This document shows, in pieces, positions 18,032-25,774 of a stretch of 31,904 nt of DNA (positions are counted from its first letter, which is position 1; each line of letters opens with the position of its first letter). The DNA lies in assembly GCA_965246875.1 (NCBI GenBank), contig CBDFFU010000005.1, positions 1-31,904 on the forward strand. The letters are read 5' to 3'. The DNA is from DASWYT01 sp965246875 (GTDB lineage Bacteria > Pseudomonadota > Alphaproteobacteria > Micavibrionales > SZUA-601). The position numbers and the translations under genes are program-made. A model generated the notes under the pieces. The model made no database searches. It was not told the origin of the DNA and saw only the letters and a list, made by a program, of their open reading frames with translations.

Positions 18032-19444
18032 ATGCGCGTTTTATTTGCCACCAGTGAACTTTTCCCTTTTGTTAAAACAGGTGGCCTGGGCGATGTTGCT
18101 GCCGGTCTGCCACCCGCTTTGAAAAAAGCCGGGGTGGATATCCGTTATTTTTTGCCGGGTTATCCGGAAATAAAAAAGAATCTGGCCAAGAAAAAATTGT
18201 TGCATTCTTTTCCGGAACTCTTCGGTCATCAGGATGTATTGCTGATTTCCGGCACCTTGCCGGACGGATTGCAAGTCTATGTACTGGATGCGCCGTCTTT
18301 GTTCGAGCGTTCGCATCCTTATCTGGGCTATGACGGTGGTGACTGGCCGGACAACCATATCCGCTTTGGTGCTTTTTGTTATGTAGCCGCACATCTGGCA
18401 CAATACGATAAAAGCTGGCAGCCGGATATCATCCACGGCAATGACTGGCAATGCGGCCTGATCCCGGCTTATCAAAGATTTGATCAAATCGTGCCAAAAT
18501 CCGCCAATGTCATTACCATTCACAATCTGGGTTATCAGGGCTTGTTTCCCGCCCATGCGGTTGGTGAACTGGGACTGCCCTGGGAAGAGTTTGCCGTTGA
18601 CGGTTTCGAATATTATCATCAATTGGGTTTCCTAAAGGCCGGGCTTTATTATGCCGATCATCTGACCACCGTCAGCCCGACTTACGCCAAAGAAATCTGC
18701 TCTGAAGGATTGGGTTACGGCTTGCAAGGATTGTTGCAAGCCCGTCAGGATCATACCACCGGTATCCTGAACGGTATCGACGATGTGATCTGGAATCCGA
18801 CCAAAGATGCCGCGATCAAATATCCTTATTCCGCCAGCGCCACAGCAAACAAAGCTAAAAATAAGCAGGCTTTGCTAAAAGAAGCCGGCCTGCAGGGTCA
18901 GGACAAGAAAATGCTGTTCGCTTTTATCGGCCGTTTGACGCCGCAAAAAGGCGTTGATATCCTGCTGAAAGCCATACCTGATCTGTTGGACAAAGGCGCC
19001 TCCCTTTATGTGCTGGGTACTGGCGATAAAAATTTAGAACAGCAATGTGAAGAGTTGGTTTCACGCTATCCAGACCGCGTTGTCTTTCATAAAGGCTATG
19101 ACGAGGAATTGGCACATCGGATTCAGGCTGGCGCCGATGCCATGATCGTGCCATCTTATTTCGAGCCTTGCGGCTTGGTGCAGATGTTTGCCTTGCGCTA
19201 TGGCACGTTGCCGATCGTGCGCCGCACCGGTGGCCTTGCCGACAGCGTGACGACCGAAACAGGTTTTATCTTTGACGAACCGACCACCGAAGCTTTGCGC
19301 CAGGTCCTGAACGAGGCTTTAGATCTCTATCAAAATGCGCCGCGCCAATGGCAAAAAATGCGCAAGACCGCCATGCTGCAGAATTTCAACTGGACCGCCG
19401 CTGCCCAGCAATATGCCGCGCTTTATCAGACGTTAACCGGCTGA
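18032..19444 (+). CDS. glgA: Glycogen synthase GlgA (GT5)
   Basis: GlgA transfers glucose from ADP-glucose to the non-reducing end of glycogen in the cytoplasm. The 470-residue protein starts with the GT5 ADP-glucose-binding motif KTGGLGDVAAGLP (about 13-25). It continues with IIHGNDWQCGLIPAY, ITIHNLGYQG, AFIGRLTPQKGVDILLKA and the C-terminal catalytic motif PSYFEPCGLVQMFALRYG, then TLPIVRRTGGLADSV. All are in the expected order and length. It follows glgC by 16 bp and ends convergently with the SMP-30-like gene, the two coding regions overlapping by 12 bp. Confidence 0.97.
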   Translation: MRVLFATSELFPFVKTGGLGDVAAGLPPALKKAGVDIRYFLPGYPEIKKNLAKKKLLHSFPELFGHQDVLLISGTLPDGLQVYVLDAPSLFERSHPYLGYDGGDWPDNHIRFGAFCYVAAHLAQYDKSWQPDIIHGNDWQCGLIPAYQRFDQIVPKSANVITIHNLGYQGLFPAHAVGELGLPWEEFAVDGFEYYHQLGFLKAGLYYADHLTTVSPTYAKEICSEGLGYGLQGLLQARQDHTTGILNGIDDVIWNPTKDAAIKYPYSASATANKAKNKQALLKEAGLQGQDKKMLFAFIGRLTPQKGVDILLKAIPDLLDKGASLYVLGTGDKNLEQQCEELVSRYPDRVVFHKGYDEELAHRIQAGADAMIVPSYFEPCGLVQMFALRYGTLPIVRRTGGLADSVTTETGFIFDEPTTEALRQVLNEALDLYQNAPRQWQKMRKTAMLQNFNWTAAAQQYAALYQTLTG

Positions 19445-20326
19445 CTGGAAAGGCGTTTCGACGACGCCGGGAACGTCCAGCTCAACTGTCAGAACCTGCC
19501 CGCAATAAATTCGCTTTTCAGGCGCTTCCTGCATTTCATTTTCAGCAGCGGTGGTGATAAATAATGTCTTCATCTCCAAACCACCGAATACGCAGCTGGT
19601 GACATCTTTAACAGGCAAGATAATTTCACTTGCCAGTTCGGTTTGCGGCGTAAAAGATTGAATCTTCCCTGAAGAATAAAACGCTACAAAAACATGATCC
19701 CGGCTATCGACCGTCAAACCATCCGGCAAGATATCGTCCGTAAATTGTTTAAACACGCGGCGATTGGCGGCAATGCCGGTCATCGGATCGTAATCATACT
19801 GCCAAATTACATGGCGTTCGGTGTCGGCATAATATAAAATGGTGCCGGCCTGGTCCCATGCCACGCCATTGGAAATTGGAATGTCACCGGCAACAAGACT
19901 GATCACCGTGCCGTCATAACGGTATAACGCACCGGTACTGGCTGGATCATCTTCCGCTTTCATGGTGCCGGCATAAAGCCGCCCCTGCCGGTCACAGCCG
20001 CCGTCATTGAAACGGCCGAACGGCTTTGCGGCGGGAACATCCGTCAGTTTTATCCAGGTTTTTGCAACAAAATTCACCCGGTATAAACCATCGGTCAGCC
20101 CGGCGATAAAATCCTGCGCTGCGGTAAGAGCGATAAAGCCAATCTCGCACGGTAAAACCATGCTTTGCCGTTGCCGGTGTAATAATTCATAACGATGAAT
20201 CAGCCGGCCTTTGATATCGACCCAATAGAAAGCATTTTCCTTTGGATTCCAGAGCGGACTTTCCCCCAAAATGGCTTTTGGCAAATCCGGGTCAAGCAAA
20301 GCGATATTCTTAAAATAATCCACCAT
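19433..20326 (-). CDS. SMP-30/gluconolactonase/LRE-family protein
   Basis: The 297-residue protein is a six-bladed beta-propeller lactonase by motif: LGESPLWNPKENAFYWVDI, FGRFNDGGCDRQGRLYAGTM, ISNGVAWD and LPDGLTVDS. The Glu of GESPLW, the Asn of ISNGVAW and the Asp of PDGLTVD are the usual divalent-metal ligands. Family members hydrolyse sugar lactones such as gluconolactone; the substrate here is not known. ATG 20326 has AGGA ten bases upstream. The gene is opposite in direction to the surrounding glycogen and trehalose genes: its 3' end overlaps glgA by 12 bp and its 5' end is 69 bp from treZ in divergent orientation. It splits the glg run from the tre pair. Confidence 0.88.
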   Translation of the reverse strand: MVDYFKNIALLDPDLPKAILGESPLWNPKENAFYWVDIKGRLIHRYELLHRQRQSMVLPCEIGFIALTAAQDFIAGLTDGLYRVNFVAKTWIKLTDVPAAKPFGRFNDGGCDRQGRLYAGTMKAEDDPASTGALYRYDGTVISLVAGDIPISNGVAWDQAGTILYYADTERHVIWQYDYDPMTGIAANRRVFKQFTDDILPDGLTVDSRDHVFVAFYSSGKIQSFTPQTELASEIILPVKDVTSCVFGGLEMKTLFITTAAENEMQEAPEKRIYCGQVLTVELDVPGVVETPFQSAG

Positions 20327-20395
20327 CTGGTTATCTTCCTATGTGATCTTTATGGAGAAATAGCTACAAAGACTCAAAAGTACACTGGTGATGTC

Positions 20396-22150
20396 ATGCC
20401 ACAAGATTATAAAACAATTTTTACAGACCCTGAACAACGTGTTGGCGCCACTTATGTGCCGGACAAGGGTGTTTATATCAATCTATGGGCGCCAAAAGCA
20501 AAGCAGGTCGCTATCGAATGGCTGGGGCAAGCAGCCATGCCTTTGGAAAGAAAAGGCGATACTTTCAGCGGTTTCTTTCCATCCATCACGCCGGGTCAGC
20601 AATACTGGTTTCATCTGGACGGTGAAAAACGGATTGCCGATCCGGCCTCGCGCGAACAACCTCTTGATACCGACGGACCGTCAGCGGTGGTTGCTGAAGA
20701 TTTCCTCTGGACCGATCAGCAATGGCAGGGTGTGCCATTCGACCAATGGGTGATTTATGAACTTCATGCCGGCACCTATTCGGATACCCATGATTTTGCC
20801 GGCATCATCAAGGACCTGCCGCGCCTGAAGGCGCTTGGCATCACAACAATTGAACTGATGCCCGTCGCCCAGTTTTCAGGCGGGCGCAACTGGGGTTATG
20901 ACGGCGTCTTTCTGCATGCCGTCCAGCATGCCTATGGCGGGCCGCAAAAATTAAAAGAACTTGTCGATGCCTGTCATGCGCAGGGTTTGGCGATCATCTT
21001 GGATGTGGTGTATAATCACTTCGGCCCCGAGGGCAATGTGTTGTTTGAATGCGGCCCTTACACGGCAGAAGCGTATAAATTGCCCTGGGGTGAGGCGTTG
21101 AATTTCGATGGCGCGTACAGCGATCATGTCAGGCATTATTTCCTGCAATCGGCCTGGCAATGGCTGACCGAATATCATTTTGACGGCTTACGTCTTGATG
21201 CCGTGCAGATGATTTTCGATACCTCGCCGCTGCCATTCTTGCAGGAACTGCATCATCTTAAAAAAGCAGCGGAAAAATCGCGCAACATGCCGTTGATCCT
21301 GATCAGCGAAACCGATAAGAACGATCCTAAAATGGTGATGCCGGTTGAACAAAACGGTTTCGGCATGGACGGTCACTGGGCAGATGATTTTCATCATGCG
21401 CTGCATGTCACCCTGACCGGAGAAAAAGCCGGTTATTACGCCGATTATGGCGGTTTGGAACAATTGGCGAAAATTTACCGGCGCGGCGTGGCATTTGAAG
21501 GCGAATACTCACCTTATCGAAAGCGCCGTCACGGCAATTCGTACGAAACGGTCGATAAAAAACGTTTGATCGTCGCCAGCCAGAACCACGACCAGACCGG
21601 TAATCGCCTGAAAGGCGAGAGGCTGATCAGCCTGGTCGGTCCGGAAAAAGCCAGGCTGGCCGCCGCCTGCGTCTTGCTGTCGCCTTTTACCCCACTGCTG
21701 TTTATGGGAGAGGAATGGGGGTGCGCGCAGCCCTTCAATTATTTCGTCAGTCATAAAGGCGAAGAATTGCTGAAAAATCTGCAAAAAGGCCGCCAGGAAG
21801 AATGGAAGGATTTCGGCTGGAACGAAGAAGCACTGGCGCCTGGCGATATTAAAGCCTTTGACCAATCGGTCTTGGATCAAAAAAACCGGGATACTGCAAT
21901 GGTGGCTTGTTACCAGCAACTGATCGCTTTATCAAAGGAAATCCGCACGCTTGACACCCCGGAGGTGCGGGAAGAAACAGCATTAAAGCATATCATATTG
22001 GATTACGGTTCGTTGCTGGTTCTATTGTGCTTTAATGACAAAATAACCGCCTTTGATCCCGGCCGGAATTATTCGAAGATATTTTCTACTGTAACCGGTG
22101 ATGCCATTACGCCGTTTTCTGCGCAGGTGTGGAGAAACAATGAGCCTTAA
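20396..22150 (+). CDS. treZ: Malto-oligosyltrehalose trehalohydrolase TreZ
   Basis: TreZ releases trehalose from maltooligosyl trehalose, the second step of the TreY-TreZ route. Start ATG 20396 is preferred, giving 584 residues beginning MPQDYKTIFTDPEQRVGATY. An in-frame ATG at 20195 would add 67 residues lying antisense over the SMP-30 gene and unlike the family. The protein has a CBM48-type N-terminus (VYINLWAPKAKQVAIEWLG) and then GH13 motifs WVIYELHAGTYS, ELMPVAQFSGGRNWGYDG, LDVVYNHFGPEGN, FDGLRLDAVQMI (nucleophile Asp), LISETDKND (acid/base Glu), NHDQTGNRLKGERL and FMGEEWG. Its end overlaps treY by 11 bases, so the two are probably co-translated. Confidence 0.94.
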   Translation: MPQDYKTIFTDPEQRVGATYVPDKGVYINLWAPKAKQVAIEWLGQAAMPLERKGDTFSGFFPSITPGQQYWFHLDGEKRIADPASREQPLDTDGPSAVVAEDFLWTDQQWQGVPFDQWVIYELHAGTYSDTHDFAGIIKDLPRLKALGITTIELMPVAQFSGGRNWGYDGVFLHAVQHAYGGPQKLKELVDACHAQGLAIILDVVYNHFGPEGNVLFECGPYTAEAYKLPWGEALNFDGAYSDHVRHYFLQSAWQWLTEYHFDGLRLDAVQMIFDTSPLPFLQELHHLKKAAEKSRNMPLILISETDKNDPKMVMPVEQNGFGMDGHWADDFHHALHVTLTGEKAGYYADYGGLEQLAKIYRRGVAFEGEYSPYRKRRHGNSYETVDKKRLIVASQNHDQTGNRLKGERLISLVGPEKARLAAACVLLSPFTPLLFMGEEWGCAQPFNYFVSHKGEELLKNLQKGRQEEWKDFGWNEEALAPGDIKAFDQSVLDQKNRDTAMVACYQQLIALSKEIRTLDTPEVREETALKHIILDYGSLLVLLCFNDKITAFDPGRNYSKIFSTVTGDAITPFSAQVWRNNEP

Positions 22151-24650
22151 AACCCGCATGAACGCCACTTATCGTTTGCAGCTTTCCAAGGATTTCACTT
22201 TGCACGATCTCCTGCCTTTTGTGGATTACCTGCATGACTTAGGCATATCGCATCTGTATTTGTCGCCGTTGCTGACATCATCTTCCGGCAGCAATCACGG
22301 CTATGACGGCACCGACATGGAAACCGTCAGTGAAGAGCGCGGCGGCGAAGAAGCTTTAAAAGCGCTGGACCGTTATATCTGCACTTTGGATCCGCCGATG
22401 CATTTATTGCTGGATATTGTTCCCAATCATATGGCGGCCTGTGTCGAGAATAAATACTGGCTGGACGTTTTGTCCAAAGGCCGGCAATCCGAATTCTGGC
22501 GCTTTTTCGATATGCGCCTGGATGAAGAGGCAAAAATTTCCTTGCCGGTTCTAGATGCTTCGGCCAGAGAATTGGTCGATCAAAAAAAATTATCGATAGG
22601 GTTTCATGATGACAAACCGGCCTTGCTTTATGGTGACAGTTTTTTCCCCCTAAAGCCTGAATCAGTCGAACATGTGCAAAAAAATTATTTCGAGCAAGGC
22701 ATCCCTGAAAACCAAATTCCGGCCAATGATATTCTTGCGATACTGGACGAACAACATTACGCCCTGGATAATTGGCGCGAGGCAACATCGTTTTCCTATC
22801 GGCGTTTTTTTGATGTCTGCGGCTTGATCGGCTTGAAAGTCGAAGATCGAAACGTTTACGATCTAACCCATAAAAAATTGTTTGAACTGCTGAACGAATT
22901 ACCCTCGATTGACGGCGTCCGGGTCGATCATATCGACGGGTTGCTAGACCCCAAAACCTATTTGGAGCGGTTGTCAAAAACAGTCGATCATATCTGGATC
23001 GAAAAAATTCTAGTCGGCAATGAAAAGATCGTCGAAGACTGGCCGGTCGAAGGCACCAGCGGTTATGAATTTATCAATCACCTGAACCGTTTTTTGATCA
23101 AGCCATCCGGTTATGCCGCTATCAAAGACTATTGGGTCAAACAAGTTCAGCCGCAATGGCACAATTTCGATCAATGCGTGACAGAAGCAAAAGAATTTAT
23201 CCTGCAAAAACTTTTTGATTGCGAGCTGGAACGCTTAGTTACGTTATTCACAACCGATCAATCGGAACATGACGAAGCCAAAAAATTCTGGGCGGCGCTG
23301 ACCGTCGCTTTACCGGTCTACCGCACCTATTATCAGGATGGCGCCATGACGGCACAAGATAGCCAATGGTTGCAGCAAGCCTGTAAAAAAGCCCGTCAGC
23401 ACTCTGCCGATTTTACAGCGCTAGAAACGAAATTTTTACCGACCTTATTGCAACCGAAAACACCACAACAAAAACAGGCCCTTCGCGAATGGCAGCAATT
23501 ATCCGGTCCCGTCATGGCCAAAGGTTTGGAAGACACCGCGCATTATCGCTACACGCCATTAACGGCGTGTAATGAAGTGGGTTGTGAACCGGACAGCGAA
23601 GCTGAAACCAAGGACAGTTTTATAGGTTTTCTAAATGACCGCAACGAAAAATATCCGGTCAGTCTAAATGCCACTTCAACGCATGACACTAAGCGTTCTG
23701 AAGATGCGCGGCACCGGTTATATGCTTTGGCGGATATGCCCGGGCAATGGCTGGCTTATTATCGAACTGTGCTGGACTTGCCGCTTGCGGGCGCCGAAAA
23801 AGTTGCGGCTGATACGGTGTATTTTCTTTGTGAGGCGGTGATTTGTGCCTGGCCTTTAAACCATGTCATTGACGAGGCGTTTAAGTTGCGCTTGTGGCAC
23901 TATATGGAGAAGGCCATGTTTGAGGCCAAGGTGAAGACCAGCCACAATAAACCCGATCCGGCTTATGAAGCAAAAATAAAAGCTTACACCGAAGCGGTAT
24001 TAAACGATCCCGTCTTTGTCGATTTAACAAAGAAATTTGTTGAGCCGGTAATGTTAAGCGGTGCGGTTAATTCATTGACGGCGATCACATTGAAAATCCT
24101 GGCACCGGGCGTGCCGGATATTTACCAGGCTAATGAAAGCTGGGATTTCAGCCTGGTGGATCCCGATAACCGCCGCCCTGTTGATTTTGCCGGTCATCGC
24201 CAGACCTTAAAAAATATCACCGCTGCCGCACAGCAGGGTCAAACAGCATTGTTACCAGATCTGTTATCGCAATGGCGGGATGGGGGAGTCAAATTATGGC
24301 TGACGCAAAGACTGCTGGAAATCCGTCGTGCTCATTTACTGCCTTGCGACAATCTTGTTCTAACCGCAGTCAAGGTATCCGGTGAACTGGCTGATCATTT
24401 GATTGCTTTTACCATCGATGGCGCAGCGCTGTCCGTTGTGGTGCCGCGTTATCCATATGAATTGCTGAGAGAAACGGCAACGCCTGATCTTTCTAATGTA
24501 GCCTGGGGCGATACCAAAATTCATTGGCCATCACAACCGAACAGATCTTATATCAACCTGATTGATGGACAACATTTTTCGGCAATAGATATAATTGATC
24601 CGGCAAAGCTTTTCCGGCATTTCCCCATTGCCATCATATTAGCCTCATAA
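22140..24650 (+). CDS. treY: Malto-oligosyltrehalose synthase TreY
   Basis: TreY converts the reducing-end alpha-1,4 bond of malto-oligosaccharides to an alpha,alpha-1,1 bond, making the TreZ substrate. Start ATG 22140 (MSLKTRMNATYRLQLSKDF) is preceded by GGAG and overlaps treZ; an in-frame ATG at 22098 lacks family similarity. The 836-residue protein shows ISHLYLSPLLTSSSGSNHGY, LDIVPNHMA, GVRVDHIDGLLDPKTYLERL (nucleophile Asp), IEKILVGNEKI followed by GTSGYEF, LNATSTHDTKRSEDARHRL and GVPDIYQANESWDFSLVDPD followed by NRRPVDF. This is a full set for the family. It is the last gene before a terminator hairpin. Confidence 0.95.
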   Translation: MSLKTRMNATYRLQLSKDFTLHDLLPFVDYLHDLGISHLYLSPLLTSSSGSNHGYDGTDMETVSEERGGEEALKALDRYICTLDPPMHLLLDIVPNHMAACVENKYWLDVLSKGRQSEFWRFFDMRLDEEAKISLPVLDASARELVDQKKLSIGFHDDKPALLYGDSFFPLKPESVEHVQKNYFEQGIPENQIPANDILAILDEQHYALDNWREATSFSYRRFFDVCGLIGLKVEDRNVYDLTHKKLFELLNELPSIDGVRVDHIDGLLDPKTYLERLSKTVDHIWIEKILVGNEKIVEDWPVEGTSGYEFINHLNRFLIKPSGYAAIKDYWVKQVQPQWHNFDQCVTEAKEFILQKLFDCELERLVTLFTTDQSEHDEAKKFWAALTVALPVYRTYYQDGAMTAQDSQWLQQACKKARQHSADFTALETKFLPTLLQPKTPQQKQALREWQQLSGPVMAKGLEDTAHYRYTPLTACNEVGCEPDSEAETKDSFIGFLNDRNEKYPVSLNATSTHDTKRSEDARHRLYALADMPGQWLAYYRTVLDLPLAGAEKVAADTVYFLCEAVICAWPLNHVIDEAFKLRLWHYMEKAMFEAKVKTSHNKPDPAYEAKIKAYTEAVLNDPVFVDLTKKFVEPVMLSGAVNSLTAITLKILAPGVPDIYQANESWDFSLVDPDNRRPVDFAGHRQTLKNITAAAQQGQTALLPDLLSQWRDGGVKLWLTQRLLEIRRAHLLPCDNLVLTAVKVSGELADHLIAFTIDGAALSVVVPRYPYELLRETATPDLSNVAWGDTKIHWPSQPNRSYINLIDGQHFSAIDIIDPAKLFRHFPIAIILAS

Positions 24651-24653
24651 AAA

Positions 24654-24678
24654 TAGGCCCGCTTAAAAAGCGGGCCTA
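24654..24678 (-). terminator. Intrinsic terminator hairpin between treY and the secreted repeat protein
   Basis: A perfect 11-bp inverted repeat (TAGGCCCGCTT and AAGCGGGCCTA) with an AAA loop sits four bases past the treY stop. Read on the minus strand the stem is followed by a T-rich tract (TTTTTAT), which fits termination of the minus-strand gene ending at 24699. On the plus strand no T-tract follows, so it would be a weaker stop or 3'-end stabiliser for treY. Confidence 0.8.
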
Positions 24679-24698
24679 AAAGCAAGAACTAACGAAAA

Positions 24699-25217
24699 CT
24701 ACTTAACGACTTTGCCGTTAACGGTTTTGGTGGTCATGGTTTTCTTGTTCATCAGACCTTTTGGATCTGTGGTTTTTGTGGTTTCAACAACCTTGTCAAC
24801 AGCGCCGTTGTCTTTGACATTGACTTCGGTTTCCACTTTGGTCGACATATTGGTGCCGTCGGCATCTTTGTGCTCTTGCATGGCTTCGGCTTTGTAACCG
24901 CCATCGGCTTTTTCTTTGTACATGGATTTTTGCGTGTTGCTTTTCGCATTCATCAGACCTTTTGGATCGGAAGAATTTTCGGTTTTAGCATCTTTCGATA
25001 CTTTACCTTCGTCGCTGACATCGACATCAACCTTGTTCATGCCTTTTTTGTCGGTACCGGCAGGGGTAGTGACTTTGGATTCGGCTTTAACTTCGTAACC
25101 GCCATTGTCTTTGGCTTTGTATTCGGTGCTGCTTTTCGGGCCGTCAGTGGCAAAAGCGGCGGTGGAAGCCAAAGCGATGGCGGTTGTCGTTGCTAAAACG
25201 GACAAAAATGTTTTCAT
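24699..25217 (-). CDS. Secreted protein of two 67-residue repeats, function unknown
   Basis: I do not recognise a named family. The 172-residue product starts MKTFLSVLATTTAIALASTA and has a clear Sec signal peptide with probable cleavage after AFA (residue 23). The mature part is very hydrophilic, rich in Lys, Asp, Thr and Gly, with no cysteines. It is built of two repeats in which EYKAKDNGGY (32-41) matches MYKEKADGGY (99-108) and DPKGLMN recurs at 84-90 and 151-157, both 67 residues apart. ATG 25217 has a strong AAGGA eight bases upstream. It is transcribed alone, towards treY, and ends in an intrinsic terminator. It is probably periplasmic or extracellular; composition suggests a flexible, perhaps cation-binding protein (inference). 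Confidence 0.8.
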   Translation of the reverse strand: MKTFLSVLATTTAIALASTAAFATDGPKSSTEYKAKDNGGYEVKAESKVTTPAGTDKKGMNKVDVDVSDEGKVSKDAKTENSSDPKGLMNAKSNTQKSMYKEKADGGYKAEAMQEHKDADGTNMSTKVETEVNVKDNGAVDKVVETTKTTDPKGLMNKKTMTTKTVNGKVVK

Positions 25218-25417
25218 GATGATATTCCTTTTCTGAATTGAAGTGGTTCGGCATGAGGGTGCCGTTTGATGACTATAAACATTTTATTTTTAAAGTCGTT
25301 AGGATATTTTTGTAAAATAACAAAAGCCGGCATAATTTATTTATCATATTAACAAAAAGCCTTAATTACCGCTTTAACCCCGGACAAAAATCAGTTATAC
25401 AAAGCCCTGTCCAGTGC

Positions 25418-25507
25418 GGAGAGGTGGCCGAGCGGTTGAAGGCGCACGCCTGGAAAGTGTGTGTACGGGAAACCGTACCGAGAGTTCGAATCTCTTCCTC
25501 TCCGCCA
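25418..25507 (+). tRNA. tRNA-Ser (anticodon GGA)
   Basis: The acceptor stem GGAGAGG (25418-25424) pairs with CCTCTCC (25497-25503), followed by discriminator G and an encoded CCA. The D-arm is GCCGAGCGGTTGAAGGC, the anticodon loop reads CTGGAAA with GGA as anticodon, and a long variable arm (TACGGGAAACCGTA) marks it as class II. The T-loop is TTCGAAT. All features agree with tRNA-Ser. It marks the junction between host-like DNA and the AT-rich island. Confidence 0.96.
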
Positions 25508-25551
25508 TTTGGTCTTTGATTTTGTTACAATTTAGAGAATTCGCCATTTAC

Positions 25552-25574
25552 GCCCGCAATTTGCGGGCTTTTTT
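25552..25574 (+). terminator. Rho-independent terminator downstream of tRNA-Ser
   Basis: GCCCGC (25552-25557) and GCGGGC (25563-25568) form a stem with loop AATTT, extendable by A-T pairs, and six Ts follow directly. It lies 44 bp past the tRNA and reads in the same direction. Confidence 0.85.
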
Positions 25575-25774
25575 GCGGCCGGACCTTGGAGAATTCCCTG
25601 CTAACAGGGAAAATAACAGGGAATTTCATTTTTTTCTCAGAACGGGAAATGCTCAGTTCGGTTGTAGGCTATAAAAATGCATAGCAAATCAAAAGATTGG
25701 TCGTAATAGCACTAAGCTTTGTGGGGCAAATAATAAAAATTAACAGGGAAATTGTTTCAATATAACAGAGAACA
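25575..25774. repeat. Cluster of AACAGGGAA-like motifs next to the recombinase (candidate attachment or recombinase-binding zone)
   Basis: This stretch has no gene. It holds TAACAGGGAA at 25602-25611, 25614-25623 and 25741-25750, plus the imperfect TAACAGAGAA at 25763-25772 and a related GAACGGGAA near 25637. The first copy is the right half of a perfect inverted repeat, TTCCCTG (25594-25600) and CAGGGAA (25605-25611), separated by CTAA. CGCCATTT also occurs twice, at the tRNA 3' end (25503-25510) and at 25542-25549. Repeated motifs beside a recombinase gene and a tRNA suggest an attachment region. The crossover core cannot be fixed without the other island end. Confidence 0.5.

Noticed and set aside
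20195..20395. Upstream start for TreZ adding 67 residues
   Set aside because: The extension lies antisense over the start of the SMP-30-like gene and has no TreZ similarity.
24870..25196. Plus-strand Phe-rich frame opposite the secreted repeat protein
   Set aside because: The composition is what the antisense of a Lys-rich gene gives; the minus-strand product has a signal peptide, a good ribosome-binding site and a terminator.
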